Positions 27,317 to 37,039 of a DNA stretch of 64,000 nucleotides are shown one piece after another. A program made the position numbers and the translations under genes. Every line of letters begins with the position of its first letter. Position 1 is the stretch's first letter. This stretch comes from Phytomonas francai (lineage: Eukaryota; Euglenozoa; Kinetoplastea; Trypanosomatida; Trypanosomatidae). Below the pieces are notes generated by a model. That model was not told where the DNA came from. It was given only the letters and a program-made list of their open reading frames with translations, and made no database searches. The stretch spans positions 497,257-561,256 of the forward strand of contig MJCC01000010.1 in NCBI GenBank assembly GCA_001766655.1, in the 5' to 3' direction.

Positions 27317-29152
27317 ATGAATGAAACTCATATGAACGAAAAAGAGCTCAATGCGGAATTCAAGCTTGAGTCAACACGGAAGACTGTTGAAACTCTTCAG
27401 GCTCAAGTGCAGCTACTGAACATGCGTGTAGAATTGCTTGAAAGACAGGTGATGGGAGTAGTGCCGCAAAATCAGCCCCCTCCAATGACGTTTGCTTCTT
27501 CTGCTCAGGTCCCAATGCCCAACGCCTCAAATGTTCTGCCATCCAGGATGTATTATTGGGCTCAGGGGTTTCCTAATGCTAATGGGTTTGGTATCCCTGA
27601 GGAGGAACAGTATAACAACGCAGGTAACCCCAGCACGCGTCAAGTAGAAGAAAACCTTAACAGGCTTAATGTTATCCAGTCACTTGGTATGAAACAGCAG
27701 CAACTTTCGATGTTCATGTCTCAAAAAAAGCGTGAAGAAGCCGTGTTAGCCATGATTCATGGACAAGGCACTCCTGCGGTAACTCCTACCGCCCTGGGAA
27801 CTGGGATATATCCCTCTCCAACCTCCGCGATTCAACAGCAAACAGCAATGAATCCAGAGGGCATGACGTTTCCTGGGCCTTTTACCACCACAGCTCAAGG
27901 TATGACGTTCACAAACCCTAACGCTGTATCCAGCACAAGTGATCCACGCCTATTTTCCCCAACCTCGGCCATGCCCAACGCGGGTGTAAATAGTCTTTTT
28001 AATCCGATCACATCGCAGAGCTTATCTACTACAATAACGCTGGACCCTGGTCGAGCGACCAACGAGTCCCTTGAGCAAGTCTGTCAACAACCATGGCTAA
28101 AGGAACTGTGTCTGAAGGGATGCAAAAACATTTCAAACCTCAACCAACTGTCCCAATTGCGTAATCTATGGAAATTGAATCTACAGGGATGCTCACAGCA
28201 TGTGGATGATTCTATTGTCAAGATGATCAGCACATACAACAAACGTCTAAGCCGACTTAATCTGTGTGGTTGCGAGCTTATTACAGACGCATCTCCCCTT
28301 TCGCAACTTTCTTTTCTATTCGATTTAAACCTGTCAGGCTCTCAGATTGGGAACGACAGTCTGGCTGCGGTTGCTAACGGCTGCAGCCAGCTTAGCCGTC
28401 TGGCAATTAACAGCTGCCCCAAAATTACTGACATCTCCTGTGTGGGAAAACTGAAGGAGCTCAAGTTGCTGTACTGCCGCTACTCAGGTAATATCCTGCC
28501 CCAAAGTGTCACGGAGGTCATGAAGGAGATTGGAAATGGACTGCTGACCCTTAACGTAGACGGTTTTAAGTTCGAGAACCTTGATGTCTCACAGTTCCCG
28601 CCAGTGACAACGCTCAAAAATTTGAACCTTAAAGACAACGTTGAAGTGATCTCCTTAGCATGGCTAACCTCGGGTGAGGGGGCAGGCAAGAAATTTGGTG
28701 CGCTTGAGATGTTGGATGTCGAAGGCTGCGCTAATCTCATCAAGCTCGGAGATCTTTCAGTGCTTCCGTCGCTGAAGGTACTCCATCTGAGTCATACAGC
28801 AATCGATCAAGCAGAGTTGACAAAGCTTAGCGCTTGCAAATTTCTCACAGCGCTCTACATTGAGGGTTGCCAACGGGTGCAACATATAGACTCACTGGTG
28901 CATCTACCCTCTCTAACTAAAGTGGTGATTGACCATAAACTTGCCGAAGGAGCAGCGATAATGAATGGAATCCAAGATCTATCTGCGCGAGGGGTGGAAG
29001 TGATGGTGGCCAGAGGCACTACGAACCCTGGGCATCGCAGTAGTCAGAATATTAGTCACGCCATTACATCACCAGCAGTTTCTCCTACAAGTTATTATAT
29101 TCCTTCGATCCCGTCCGCCGCTCCTGGACCAAAACCTCACCACAGTAGTTGA
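27317..29152 (+). CDS. Leucine-rich-repeat protein with N-terminal coiled coil
   Basis: 611 residues in three parts. Residues 1-50 form a heptad-rich helix (TVETLQAQVQLLNMRVELLERQV). Residues 50-250 are rich in Gln, Met, Pro, Asn and Thr, probably disordered. From about 255 to 560 there are LRRs of the cysteine-containing type, for example LKELCLKGCKNISNL, LWKLNLQGCSQHV, LSRLNLCGCELITDASPLS and LKVLHLSHTAIDQAEL. The spacing and the 'LxxLxLxGC' consensus resemble the LRRs of trypanosomatid LRR proteins and F-box/adenylate-cyclase-regulator types. No F-box, kinase or membrane segment is visible. It is likely a protein-interaction scaffold; partners unknown. The first ATG in frame (27317) is used. 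A second LRR protein lies at the right edge of the window, but its architecture differs. Confidence 0.9.
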   Translation: MNETHMNEKELNAEFKLESTRKTVETLQAQVQLLNMRVELLERQVMGVVPQNQPPPMTFASSAQVPMPNASNVLPSRMYYWAQGFPNANGFGIPEEEQYNNAGNPSTRQVEENLNRLNVIQSLGMKQQQLSMFMSQKKREEAVLAMIHGQGTPAVTPTALGTGIYPSPTSAIQQQTAMNPEGMTFPGPFTTTAQGMTFTNPNAVSSTSDPRLFSPTSAMPNAGVNSLFNPITSQSLSTTITLDPGRATNESLEQVCQQPWLKELCLKGCKNISNLNQLSQLRNLWKLNLQGCSQHVDDSIVKMISTYNKRLSRLNLCGCELITDASPLSQLSFLFDLNLSGSQIGNDSLAAVANGCSQLSRLAINSCPKITDISCVGKLKELKLLYCRYSGNILPQSVTEVMKEIGNGLLTLNVDGFKFENLDVSQFPPVTTLKNLNLKDNVEVISLAWLTSGEGAGKKFGALEMLDVEGCANLIKLGDLSVLPSLKVLHLSHTAIDQAELTKLSACKFLTALYIEGCQRVQHIDSLVHLPSLTKVVIDHKLAEGAAIMNGIQDLSARGVEVMVARGTTNPGHRSSQNISHAITSPAVSPTSYYIPSIPSAAPGPKPHHSS

Positions 29153-29331
29153 TGTGTGCATGTATATATATACATAAATACATTTGCATCAAAAGAAATC
29201 TACAAGCTGGATGGGGAAGTCTTGAGGAGTTTGCATTCGATGATAAAGAGAAAAAACAACATATATGGTATTTTGAAAGAGGGAAATACGTAAAGCATGT
29301 ATATGCATACAACAGCAACAAATCCGAATGG

Positions 29332-29358
29332 TATATATATATATATATATATATATAT
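29332..29358. repeat. TA dinucleotide microsatellite
   Basis: 27 bases of uninterrupted TA repeat in the 3' UTR/spacer after the LRR gene. Confidence 0.9.
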
Positions 29359-30196
29359 GTGCGTCATCAAAAATAAAAGTAAAATTCCTGTTTTTTGCTT
29401 ATTTGTGTCTTTTTTGTTTTAAGACATTAGTTTGTGTATGAGTTTTTTGACTTTTTTGAAACTTTATTAGCACAAAACATCTGTCAATTCTCTTTGATTG
29501 TTATTTTTCCAAGAATGTCGGAGGTTAGAAAACCAATTTCCCTCGATTTATTATCACCAGAATCAGGGATTCAAAGTAAAGAAACGCTATGATTAAGAAA
29601 AAGTAAGAAATGCCTTTTGTTAAGAACCATTCTAGTGTGTAACTCCCCATCTCGTTTAATTAGTTAAAGGGGGTCTTAATGGAAAGTAAGTGGGCCAAAA
29701 GTGGGAAAAAAGGCTACATATTGAATAGCTTGTATTGAGATTGTTGTATTACTTTAAAGTAGTCTTCAGGCGATTTTAAAATAGGGAGAAACATTTGTAC
29801 GCACAAAGCACTTACCATCTAAAAAAAAAATTACGCTCTTCTCAGGTTCCTAACCACAAAAAAAGTAATTAAATGTAAGAGTGAATTTTGAGGGAAAATA
29901 TGCTTTACTGTCGTTGAAGACAAATCAATTTCCATCTGTATGTTGTGGGTTGTATAAAAATGCTTTTTATCTAATTTCTAAAACATAAATATGGTTGAGT
30001 TTTTTTTTTGTTCAATAATCGATACCAAAGTGTGTCATGTTCGATCGTAATTAAGATCGGGAGAAAATGGAAAATCGTGATAAGAGCATTTTGTCTTAAA
30101 TACAATAATACAGACAATTTTATTATGAATTCATGCTTCAGATACTTGCTATTTAATTATTTTCAGTGAATTGAGTTTACTTCATGATTGAGTGTA

Positions 30197-30224
30197 CCCC
30201 TTCTTCATTTTCCTTTCCCTAAAG
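30197..30224 (+). promoter_or_regulatory. Candidate polypyrimidine tract and spliced-leader acceptor
   Basis: A 24-base T/C-rich tract (CCCCTTCTTCATTTTCCTTT and on) is followed by AAAG with AG at 30223-30224, 127 bases before the ATG at 30352. One of the cleanest acceptor candidates in the window. Confidence 0.6.
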
Positions 30225-30351
30225 GTGCATAAACATTGAAAAGAGAATTATACTCAAAAAGAATCAGAAAAAAATTGAGCCTTAATAAATTACTTCGATT
30301 ATAGTGATCTCAAAGAACCTGATTAAACACATTTCTTCACAGACTCATTCA

Positions 30352-33300
30352 ATGTCCACTGACGAAAGGTGCAAATTTAATTCGAGAACCAGTAATGTGC
30401 TCAATGAGACTAACACCTTGTCTTTACCTGAGGTATACGCTGCGACGACGAATATTACTAGGACTTCTAGTGTGGCAAGAAAATCAAAGTTCGCCATGAC
30501 CGCAACCAAAAGAGCCGCTCGTGATACTGGCATAGAAGAAAGAGTCAACACGGAGCATCATGATACCTCCTTGTTTTCAGCTCAAACATTTCCGAGGGTG
30601 TCTCTGATTGCCACCAAATACCCTCAGCAGTCTCGAGAAGCTATTTCAAGGCGTCTTAAGGAGTCCGTTTGGGAGATTGTGGATGCCATCACGCAGATGC
30701 CCGCGAACGCAGAAGCTCCTCGCAGACCGCTTCTTCTTATTGAAGAGTGGCTGAACGGTGATGCAGCATTTGGATTTACGCCATCGGTCGTGCTAGGGGG
30801 TTTGACAGATCTCCTTTATGTCCTTTCTAGCTCAATTCGCCTCAGAGGGGATCCTCTGCCAAGTATGGGAATAACCGACACTAACAACTGTAGTACTGTT
30901 AAAAGAAGCGTTGTTGTTGAAGTTCAGTCACCTAGAGAAGAGCCGGGAAAGCACACTACGCCACACGACAGCACGGTAGTCAAATTTCCAGGTGTAATCC
31001 CAACGAATCACGACCCATCCCAGCATCAGCAGCAGATCGACTTTGCCAATATTCATCCAGAGTCCTTTTTACCGACTCTGGTGCACCGATCGCGCGAACT
31101 CCCCTCTTGGCCATGTCGGTATACTGCCACACCAAATGGGAACCCAGCCTTCAAAGAAGATATTTCCGTAGGGTCATTAGACGCCTCAATGTCCATACCC
31201 AACACAGCTTGTCGTGTCTGTTCTGTCGATGTAACGCCAGGTTCTTGCTCCATGGAGGCGGTAACCCACGTGGGAAAGACGAGCACGAAAACGTATACCC
31301 TGACACAAAATGCTACCATGACAGAGGAGACACTTGCAAACGAGAACTTCAATTATCAGTACCCGCATTATATAGCAGAGGCACTAGAAATGCTTCTTGT
31401 CTTTTGCGAAAAGCCCTTGATTTTGCTAACTCTAGATGACCAGAAAATCCTAAGCAAGGCCGTTTACCATCTGTTTGAGGCACTTGCGCAGGTTATTGCA
31501 GATGTAAGCGCATATTTTTCGCCATTTTCTAGAAAACAGGTGGACACAGTCTCGGTATCTTTGGCCTCCAAGCAGTGTAGCGCCTCTTCTAAAGTATCGC
31601 AAAGGCTCCATTTGGCGGCTCTCCGCGCGATGCAGTCCCTGATCACCCAACTCCATCCTCAGTACGATCCTGCGTACCTTCGTTCATCGACTCGAACAGA
31701 AAAAATGAAGCTAAATAAAAGTAAAGGAGGGGTCAACACACCCATTCGACGTGATTGTGACCCCTCCCTACCCGTAAAGTTTACCGCATTACGTGAATTT
31801 TTCGATTACCTACTGCAACCCCAAAGGGAGTCTGAAAACGAAGATAGCACTCAAGAAATGAAACAGAAACCAGATCGAAGCTGCGCCTTGGACATTCTTG
31901 TTGTGTATTGGAATTCGTTGTTGTTTAAAAGTGAACCAGAAACACAGGAGCCTCGTGATCGCATGACTCAAAAAAAGGTACACGATACCAGTAAGGCAAA
32001 TATGAGTAAGGTCGCGTACGGATCCGAAGCTAGCACTGGTGATACTCAATCGGAAAGCAAGGTGAGCGTTGAGGAAGAGCTAAAATCAGTATTACAAATA
32101 TTTGAACAAATCTTTTCGAGCATTAAGAAGGCATTTGAATCTAGGGAAAGCATCTCTCAGACTAAAAAAGGGGTCACTAAGAAAGGGAACCGCTCAGATA
32201 TTGCACAATTTCCGCTGAAAATACCTATTCTGACAGTCTATACCCTGGGGATGTATGTTAATACGCATAGGAGGGTAACGTCACTCTGTGTGGACCTTCT
32301 ATCGCTCTTGATTGACATAGCGCCATCTGCTACATCGCTTACCCTCCTTGATATCCCCAAACCCCCTCAAGCAAGACATCAGAGGAATTCTTTAGATGAT
32401 TATACCATGAATGTGCCGTTTAATTATATATTTCATACTATGCTTAGTTTTCTCACAACGCTTCATTCACGAGGTCGGATTGAAATGCTTAATGATATGC
32501 TCCTATTTATCGACGTTGTGCTACGGTATGACACTGATAGTTTGATCGAACTACAGAAGAACATGTGGCCTGCTAATGGAAATGCAAGAGAGGATAAACC
32601 CCACATTAGAGACATTTTACCACCGACCATTGATGCCATCAACGCATGTATACTTCTTGTGTTCAATGCAGTGTGTAAAGACGATCTAAATAGCTCAACC
32701 GAGCGCCGCAGTGTATGGAAGAATATGGACGCGACGCTTTCCAGCTTCTGCGAAGGTGTGACAACAAGAGGGAGAGCCTGTAGAACTGCCAGGAGCAATG
32801 GAGCTCTTGAAAAGGATATGAACAAAAAAGAGCTCCGTCAGTTGCCGGTGGATTTAGCAAATGACGATGCTTCAGAAGGTATATTCCTGACGGTGCAATC
32901 TATCCATTTACCAAAGGCGACAGTAATGTCTTCCCAAGATATGCGATGCGAACTGTTATATCTAAAGCGATTGGGATGGGAAGTGTTGGAACGGTTTATG
33001 GAATGGCAATCCACCCACGCGGAAATCGCTGCACTTCAGAAAGAGATTGGGCTGGATTCCCAACTGAAAAACAAGGGGGCGATATATGAGGGTTACTATC
33101 TCCTAGACCTCTGCTCTATGGGATTCCTAGATGTTTTGTTGATGCATATTAATGGCGATATGGATTCTGCAAAAGATGTTGATGTTTGCGGCGCCAGCAC
33201 CACAAGTCAAACTGTAGACAACCACAAGGGCTCACTGAGCACCGGCGAGGACTTTGAGGCACTGCAGTTGGAGTCGTGGGAGCTTTTGACCGCCCTGATC

Positions 33301-36201
33301 AACCATACTCATTGCCTACGTGAACTGTTCTTGAGCTTGAAAGAGAAAAACTTTTTCCTTGGGGCAGAGTATCACGGAATTACAGAGGCTCCTACTGATA
33401 TCTTTATGAACGAGTGCAGAGGGCGGATACATTCAACTGAAAAGAGCCTTGCATGTGATCATTACGACTACAATTTTGACGATTATATTGTGTCAATGGG
33501 AGGTATTTCGTGTGCAATGCGGTACCTCGACGTATCTTTATGTGGTTCTTCAAAATCTCGAAGTCAACAGGAGTCAGAAGGCGCGATAATGAAGCCAGTG
33601 TGGCAGTGTGAACCCCTGTTTAAGGCCGTCTTAACGTTTCTGGCATTTTTGACACAAAGTGGCATTTCTGGAAGAAACATTGCCGAGGCCTTTTTGGGTA
33701 TGCCACATCTGGTTGGAATCATTATCAATTCGTTGCAGAGCATTCGGTGTCACTACAACTTCGCGTTCAAACGTAGATATGATGCATCACGAGACTCTAT
33801 GACAGTAAGAAGGGCTGAGGAAATAGATCCAGATTCGGCCTTCTTTCTCCCAGACGCAGCCTTTGACACCACTTTGTTACTCTTGGATTTACTCAAGAAC
33901 CTAGGTGCTATCGGTGAGAAGTATAGGGATCGACTGCAAGAAGGTAAGCAAACGCAGCACCACCTTGGTTATTCCGAGCCGCAGGAAACATTTTCCATGG
34001 GTCTGGATGCGAAGCCATCGGTGCTCTGCTCAAACTCTACGCAGGAAGTCCTCAAGCCCATCCTTATTAAGGCTTCGGATCCTGCTTTTTGCAGTGAATC
34101 AGAAGTCCTGCACCTCACGCTAGGGGAGGAGTCTGGCATGGAGACAGGGGAAAATGCTCCAAATGAAACGCAAGAAACTAATGCTAAAGAGAAAGAGATC
34201 ACCCTTCCCTCGTCAGGATTTTCAAGTTACTTAAACAACTTTTCTGATTCCAGTGGAGTGCGCATGCTCTTGGACTGGATGCAACTAATTCTTTCACCGT
34301 GCCCACGAAATGCCTTGAATGCATCGGGTCTTTCGTCCACCTACTCGCAGCAGAAGGACCAGTCCGTAGTGCCGCCTTTAGATGAATGCCTACCTCGTTA
34401 TGGGCCATTGTTGGCGTCTCTTCTGCACGTACTTCAAAACTTCATTTTAACCAACAGCAATAGTGCTGAGATTTTCATAGGAAACGAAGGGCTATTTGTG
34501 CTGCTGGATGCTGCCGAGTCACTCGCAATTGCCTCGGGTATTGTAGGGGATAACCCCGTGAGTACCCCTGAGAATACCAATAGTACTAAGGAGGATACCA
34601 TTCGATCGAGAACTTTTGAAAATTCTCCCACCATAATTGCAAGTAGCTTTACAGCAAAAGATTCACCGCTTCTGAATACTGGCTTTGGGCAACTGCAAAT
34701 AGAATTAAAGACAGGGGTCACCCAATGTTTTGAATGTCAAGCTCAAAATTTCATTCCCTATTGTAAAAACTTACTGGGCTACATTCTTACGATTATATCT
34801 GACTTGCTTCACACCAATGTTACGGCCTGTAAGCACTTCACGCTATGGTGTAGCCGAAGGCTTCAAGCAAGAGATGATGAACATGTCAAATCAAATACTA
34901 TGCATACTGGTATAAATGCCGTGCAACTCCTTGTTTCGGTGTGGGTATATGACATACGAGAGAATTTTGAAAATCCTCGAGAAAATGGCTCCGAACATAC
35001 ATGCATTGATAAAGGAAATGATGTGCTTAGCGAAGAATGGAATTTAACTGGAGAAGCATTTGGGGAGAAGCCTATCGCTGGCCTGAGCCTTCTCTACGTT
35101 TTTATTCGTAAAAAGATAAGCATGATCCTGCGCCAAGGCTATATTCGCCGTCTGGTGCATCGTAAAGAGGCACTTGGGCTGCTACCGTCGTCGATTTGCG
35201 CTGCAGGCACACCCTCCTTGACGGATTCGAACCATGACGTGAAGGGATTTTTGAGCCCTGGTGCTCAAGAAAGAATAGAGAGCGACGCGATTTTGTTACA
35301 ATACTACCTCTTTGTGAAACAAGGCCGCTGGATTCCCAGGAGGGCAGAAAGGGACGAATCTACCGATCACGGCAATGTCACGGTAGTTGAGGATTGGTTT
35401 AAATCAGAGGATGAAAAACAGCTCGCGCTGAAGGAAACGCTCATGTGGTTGAATACGAAGGCTGACATGTATACTAGTTTTACAATGGAGGCGATTAGTT
35501 TATGCCTGAAGGAACATCTTGTACTAGGGCTAAAGGTCTATAGTTGTCTGGCTGCGCTAGGGTTTGAACGCTTAATAAGCACTGTTGTTGCAAAGGATAT
35601 CTGCAATCGTACCTTTTGCCAAGGGGTTTCAGACTTGGCACATAGTGGAAAGAATCTTAGAGAAGAAAAGGAATCACTTTCAGACACTAATGCAGTTTGT
35701 ACTGTTTCCACTATGCAGAAAACTGGCGAAATCCCACTGACTTCTGCAGAGCGGTCACATATAATGGTAATGGCTTCTATCCGTTCTTTGTGCATCGATG
35801 AGCTGTGCCTTGCAATGTCTAGTACGGCGAATATATTTCCAACCATCGGTGATACAGATGAAGGCTGCCTGCAGGAGTATTCAGTGATGCACGAAAGTAA
35901 CATTGAACCCAACGTAGGACTAGTACGTCCCACCACATCCGACCAACGCTACCTGCGTGGCATCCTCCCGGATGTGCTAAAACGCGGCCAGGAGGTTTGC
36001 GAACTGATAAATCTGGGATATAATCTTGAGCAGACTTATCAAACTCAGAGGCTCGATCGATACCTTGTTACACGCCTTTCCAAAGACCGTTCCTACACGC
36101 ACGACAAGGTAAAGCAATCCATTTCATCCAGCAAAAAAGGCAAGGAGGCAATATGTATATCTGATATTGTAGAGAAAATGCGTAAGCAACTCTTCAGCTG
36201 A
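30352..36201 (+). CDS. Giant helical-repeat protein, possible CFAP69-like (ARM-type) axonemal protein
   Basis: 1,949 residues from the first ATG; the frame continues 16 codons upstream only through a GTG, so 30352 is preferred. The protein is a series of alpha-helical, Leu-rich segments separated by disordered loops, in the manner of ARM/HEAT proteins. Helical blocks include about residues 350-440, 600-830, 860-1000, 1060-1200 and 1350-1560. Two stretches resemble the C-terminal half of CFAP69, a ciliary central-apparatus protein, as I remember it: 'IGNEGLFVLLDAAESLA' followed about 80 residues later by 'LLGYILTIISDLLHTNVTAC' and then a tryptophan-containing 'LLVSVWVYDIRENFENP'. This is by-eye and moderate at best; the protein is about twice the length of animal CFAP69. 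No membrane segment or catalytic motif. If correct it would act in the axoneme C1 projection. Otherwise unknown. Confidence 0.85.
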   Translation: MSTDERCKFNSRTSNVLNETNTLSLPEVYAATTNITRTSSVARKSKFAMTATKRAARDTGIEERVNTEHHDTSLFSAQTFPRVSLIATKYPQQSREAISRRLKESVWEIVDAITQMPANAEAPRRPLLLIEEWLNGDAAFGFTPSVVLGGLTDLLYVLSSSIRLRGDPLPSMGITDTNNCSTVKRSVVVEVQSPREEPGKHTTPHDSTVVKFPGVIPTNHDPSQHQQQIDFANIHPESFLPTLVHRSRELPSWPCRYTATPNGNPAFKEDISVGSLDASMSIPNTACRVCSVDVTPGSCSMEAVTHVGKTSTKTYTLTQNATMTEETLANENFNYQYPHYIAEALEMLLVFCEKPLILLTLDDQKILSKAVYHLFEALAQVIADVSAYFSPFSRKQVDTVSVSLASKQCSASSKVSQRLHLAALRAMQSLITQLHPQYDPAYLRSSTRTEKMKLNKSKGGVNTPIRRDCDPSLPVKFTALREFFDYLLQPQRESENEDSTQEMKQKPDRSCALDILVVYWNSLLFKSEPETQEPRDRMTQKKVHDTSKANMSKVAYGSEASTGDTQSESKVSVEEELKSVLQIFEQIFSSIKKAFESRESISQTKKGVTKKGNRSDIAQFPLKIPILTVYTLGMYVNTHRRVTSLCVDLLSLLIDIAPSATSLTLLDIPKPPQARHQRNSLDDYTMNVPFNYIFHTMLSFLTTLHSRGRIEMLNDMLLFIDVVLRYDTDSLIELQKNMWPANGNAREDKPHIRDILPPTIDAINACILLVFNAVCKDDLNSSTERRSVWKNMDATLSSFCEGVTTRGRACRTARSNGALEKDMNKKELRQLPVDLANDDASEGIFLTVQSIHLPKATVMSSQDMRCELLYLKRLGWEVLERFMEWQSTHAEIAALQKEIGLDSQLKNKGAIYEGYYLLDLCSMGFLDVLLMHINGDMDSAKDVDVCGASTTSQTVDNHKGSLSTGEDFEALQLESWELLTALINHTHCLRELFLSLKEKNFFLGAEYHGITEAPTDIFMNECRGRIHSTEKSLACDHYDYNFDDYIVSMGGISCAMRYLDVSLCGSSKSRSQQESEGAIMKPVWQCEPLFKAVLTFLAFLTQSGISGRNIAEAFLGMPHLVGIIINSLQSIRCHYNFAFKRRYDASRDSMTVRRAEEIDPDSAFFLPDAAFDTTLLLLDLLKNLGAIGEKYRDRLQEGKQTQHHLGYSEPQETFSMGLDAKPSVLCSNSTQEVLKPILIKASDPAFCSESEVLHLTLGEESGMETGENAPNETQETNAKEKEITLPSSGFSSYLNNFSDSSGVRMLLDWMQLILSPCPRNALNASGLSSTYSQQKDQSVVPPLDECLPRYGPLLASLLHVLQNFILTNSNSAEIFIGNEGLFVLLDAAESLAIASGIVGDNPVSTPENTNSTKEDTIRSRTFENSPTIIASSFTAKDSPLLNTGFGQLQIELKTGVTQCFECQAQNFIPYCKNLLGYILTIISDLLHTNVTACKHFTLWCSRRLQARDDEHVKSNTMHTGINAVQLLVSVWVYDIRENFENPRENGSEHTCIDKGNDVLSEEWNLTGEAFGEKPIAGLSLLYVFIRKKISMILRQGYIRRLVHRKEALGLLPSSICAAGTPSLTDSNHDVKGFLSPGAQERIESDAILLQYYLFVKQGRWIPRRAERDESTDHGNVTVVEDWFKSEDEKQLALKETLMWLNTKADMYTSFTMEAISLCLKEHLVLGLKVYSCLAALGFERLISTVVAKDICNRTFCQGVSDLAHSGKNLREEKESLSDTNAVCTVSTMQKTGEIPLTSAERSHIMVMASIRSLCIDELCLAMSSTANIFPTIGDTDEGCLQEYSVMHESNIEPNVGLVRPTTSDQRYLRGILPDVLKRGQEVCELINLGYNLEQTYQTQRLDRYLVTRLSKDRSYTHDKVKQSISSSKKGKEAICISDIVEKMRKQLFS

Positions 36202-36872
36202 GATCTTATTTAAGGCATGAATTCTGATCAGCTGACGAAAATGTTAACTGTCAAACTGTAGGATGTACTACGATGTTTTAATGCCAAAATTCCTTGTTTG
36301 TGTGGCAAGAAATGTGTAGGAACGTCTCTTTCAAAAGTCAGTGTAAGCTTCTTCCGCTTGACGTAAACTTGAATTCACAATTGAGAACCTCTCGAAAAGT
36401 TTCACTGGGCAAGGGACGACATTTCAGGACACCAAAAATAGACAAGTTCCACTGCAGCTCTTCATTATAACTTTTTCACATTCACGCAATCAGTTGAAGC
36501 GAAAGGGGTTCTTTTTCCCCATACATTGTAACACAAGTATGCACCTCGAAAATGTAATGCATAAAAATGCCGACAGCGATGGCAAGGTTTCTTTTTAACA
36601 TCATCCTTCATCAAGCACAGCAAAAGGAACATGACATGGTGAAGATGGGCTATTTGCTCTTTTGCATGTACTTACATTACAAGAATCTAAGACGGCACCT
36701 AAATAGCGTCAGTGATTATCCAAATGGGTAGGGGAAAAGATAATATGTAAATTACTTTTTTTTATGTTTGATTCTACAAAATAAGAATACTCTTTTCCTT
36801 GAAGCGATAGATGTAAACATAAATGTAATCTCTTCCCTCATCCCCCCATTAAAAAAAGGGTTATTTGAATAT

Positions 36873-36889
36873 GGGGGAGGGGGGGGGGG
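36873..36889. repeat. Poly-G tract (17 bases, one A interruption)
   Basis: GGGGGAGG followed by nine G. Intergenic; its exact length may be unreliable. Confidence 0.85.
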
Positions 36890-36916
36890 TGGTCATGACA
36901 CATGTTATTTTTGTAG

Positions 36917-36943
36917 ATTTTTTATCCCTTTCTTCTAAATCAG
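36917..36943 (+). promoter_or_regulatory. Candidate spliced-leader acceptor followed by a 16-codon upstream ORF
   Basis: ATTTTTTATCCCTTTCTTCT then AAATCAG, AG at 36942-36943. An ATG at 36946 opens a 16-codon ORF that stops at 36996, ahead of the main start and in a different frame. Prediction only. Confidence 0.5.
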
Positions 36944-37039
36944 GTATGAAGTCAGGGGTAAAGACCCATAGTCTAGCAAAAAGATCGTGTGACTGAGGAA
37001 CTACGTCCCACAAAGGAAGGGCATTTACAGCTCCACATA

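Larger units (their letters stand above)
29153..30351. other. Intergenic region (1.2 kb)
   Basis: Very AT-rich spacer with an AT microsatellite (29332-29358), several A and T homopolymer runs, and the trans-splice signal for the next gene. I see no gene in it. Confidence 0.65.
36202..37039. other. Intergenic region (0.8 kb)
   Basis: 3' UTR and spacer with a C6 run near 36842, a G-rich homopolymer tract at 36873-36889, and the trans-splice signal and upstream ORF of the GUF1 gene. No other gene seen. Confidence 0.65.
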
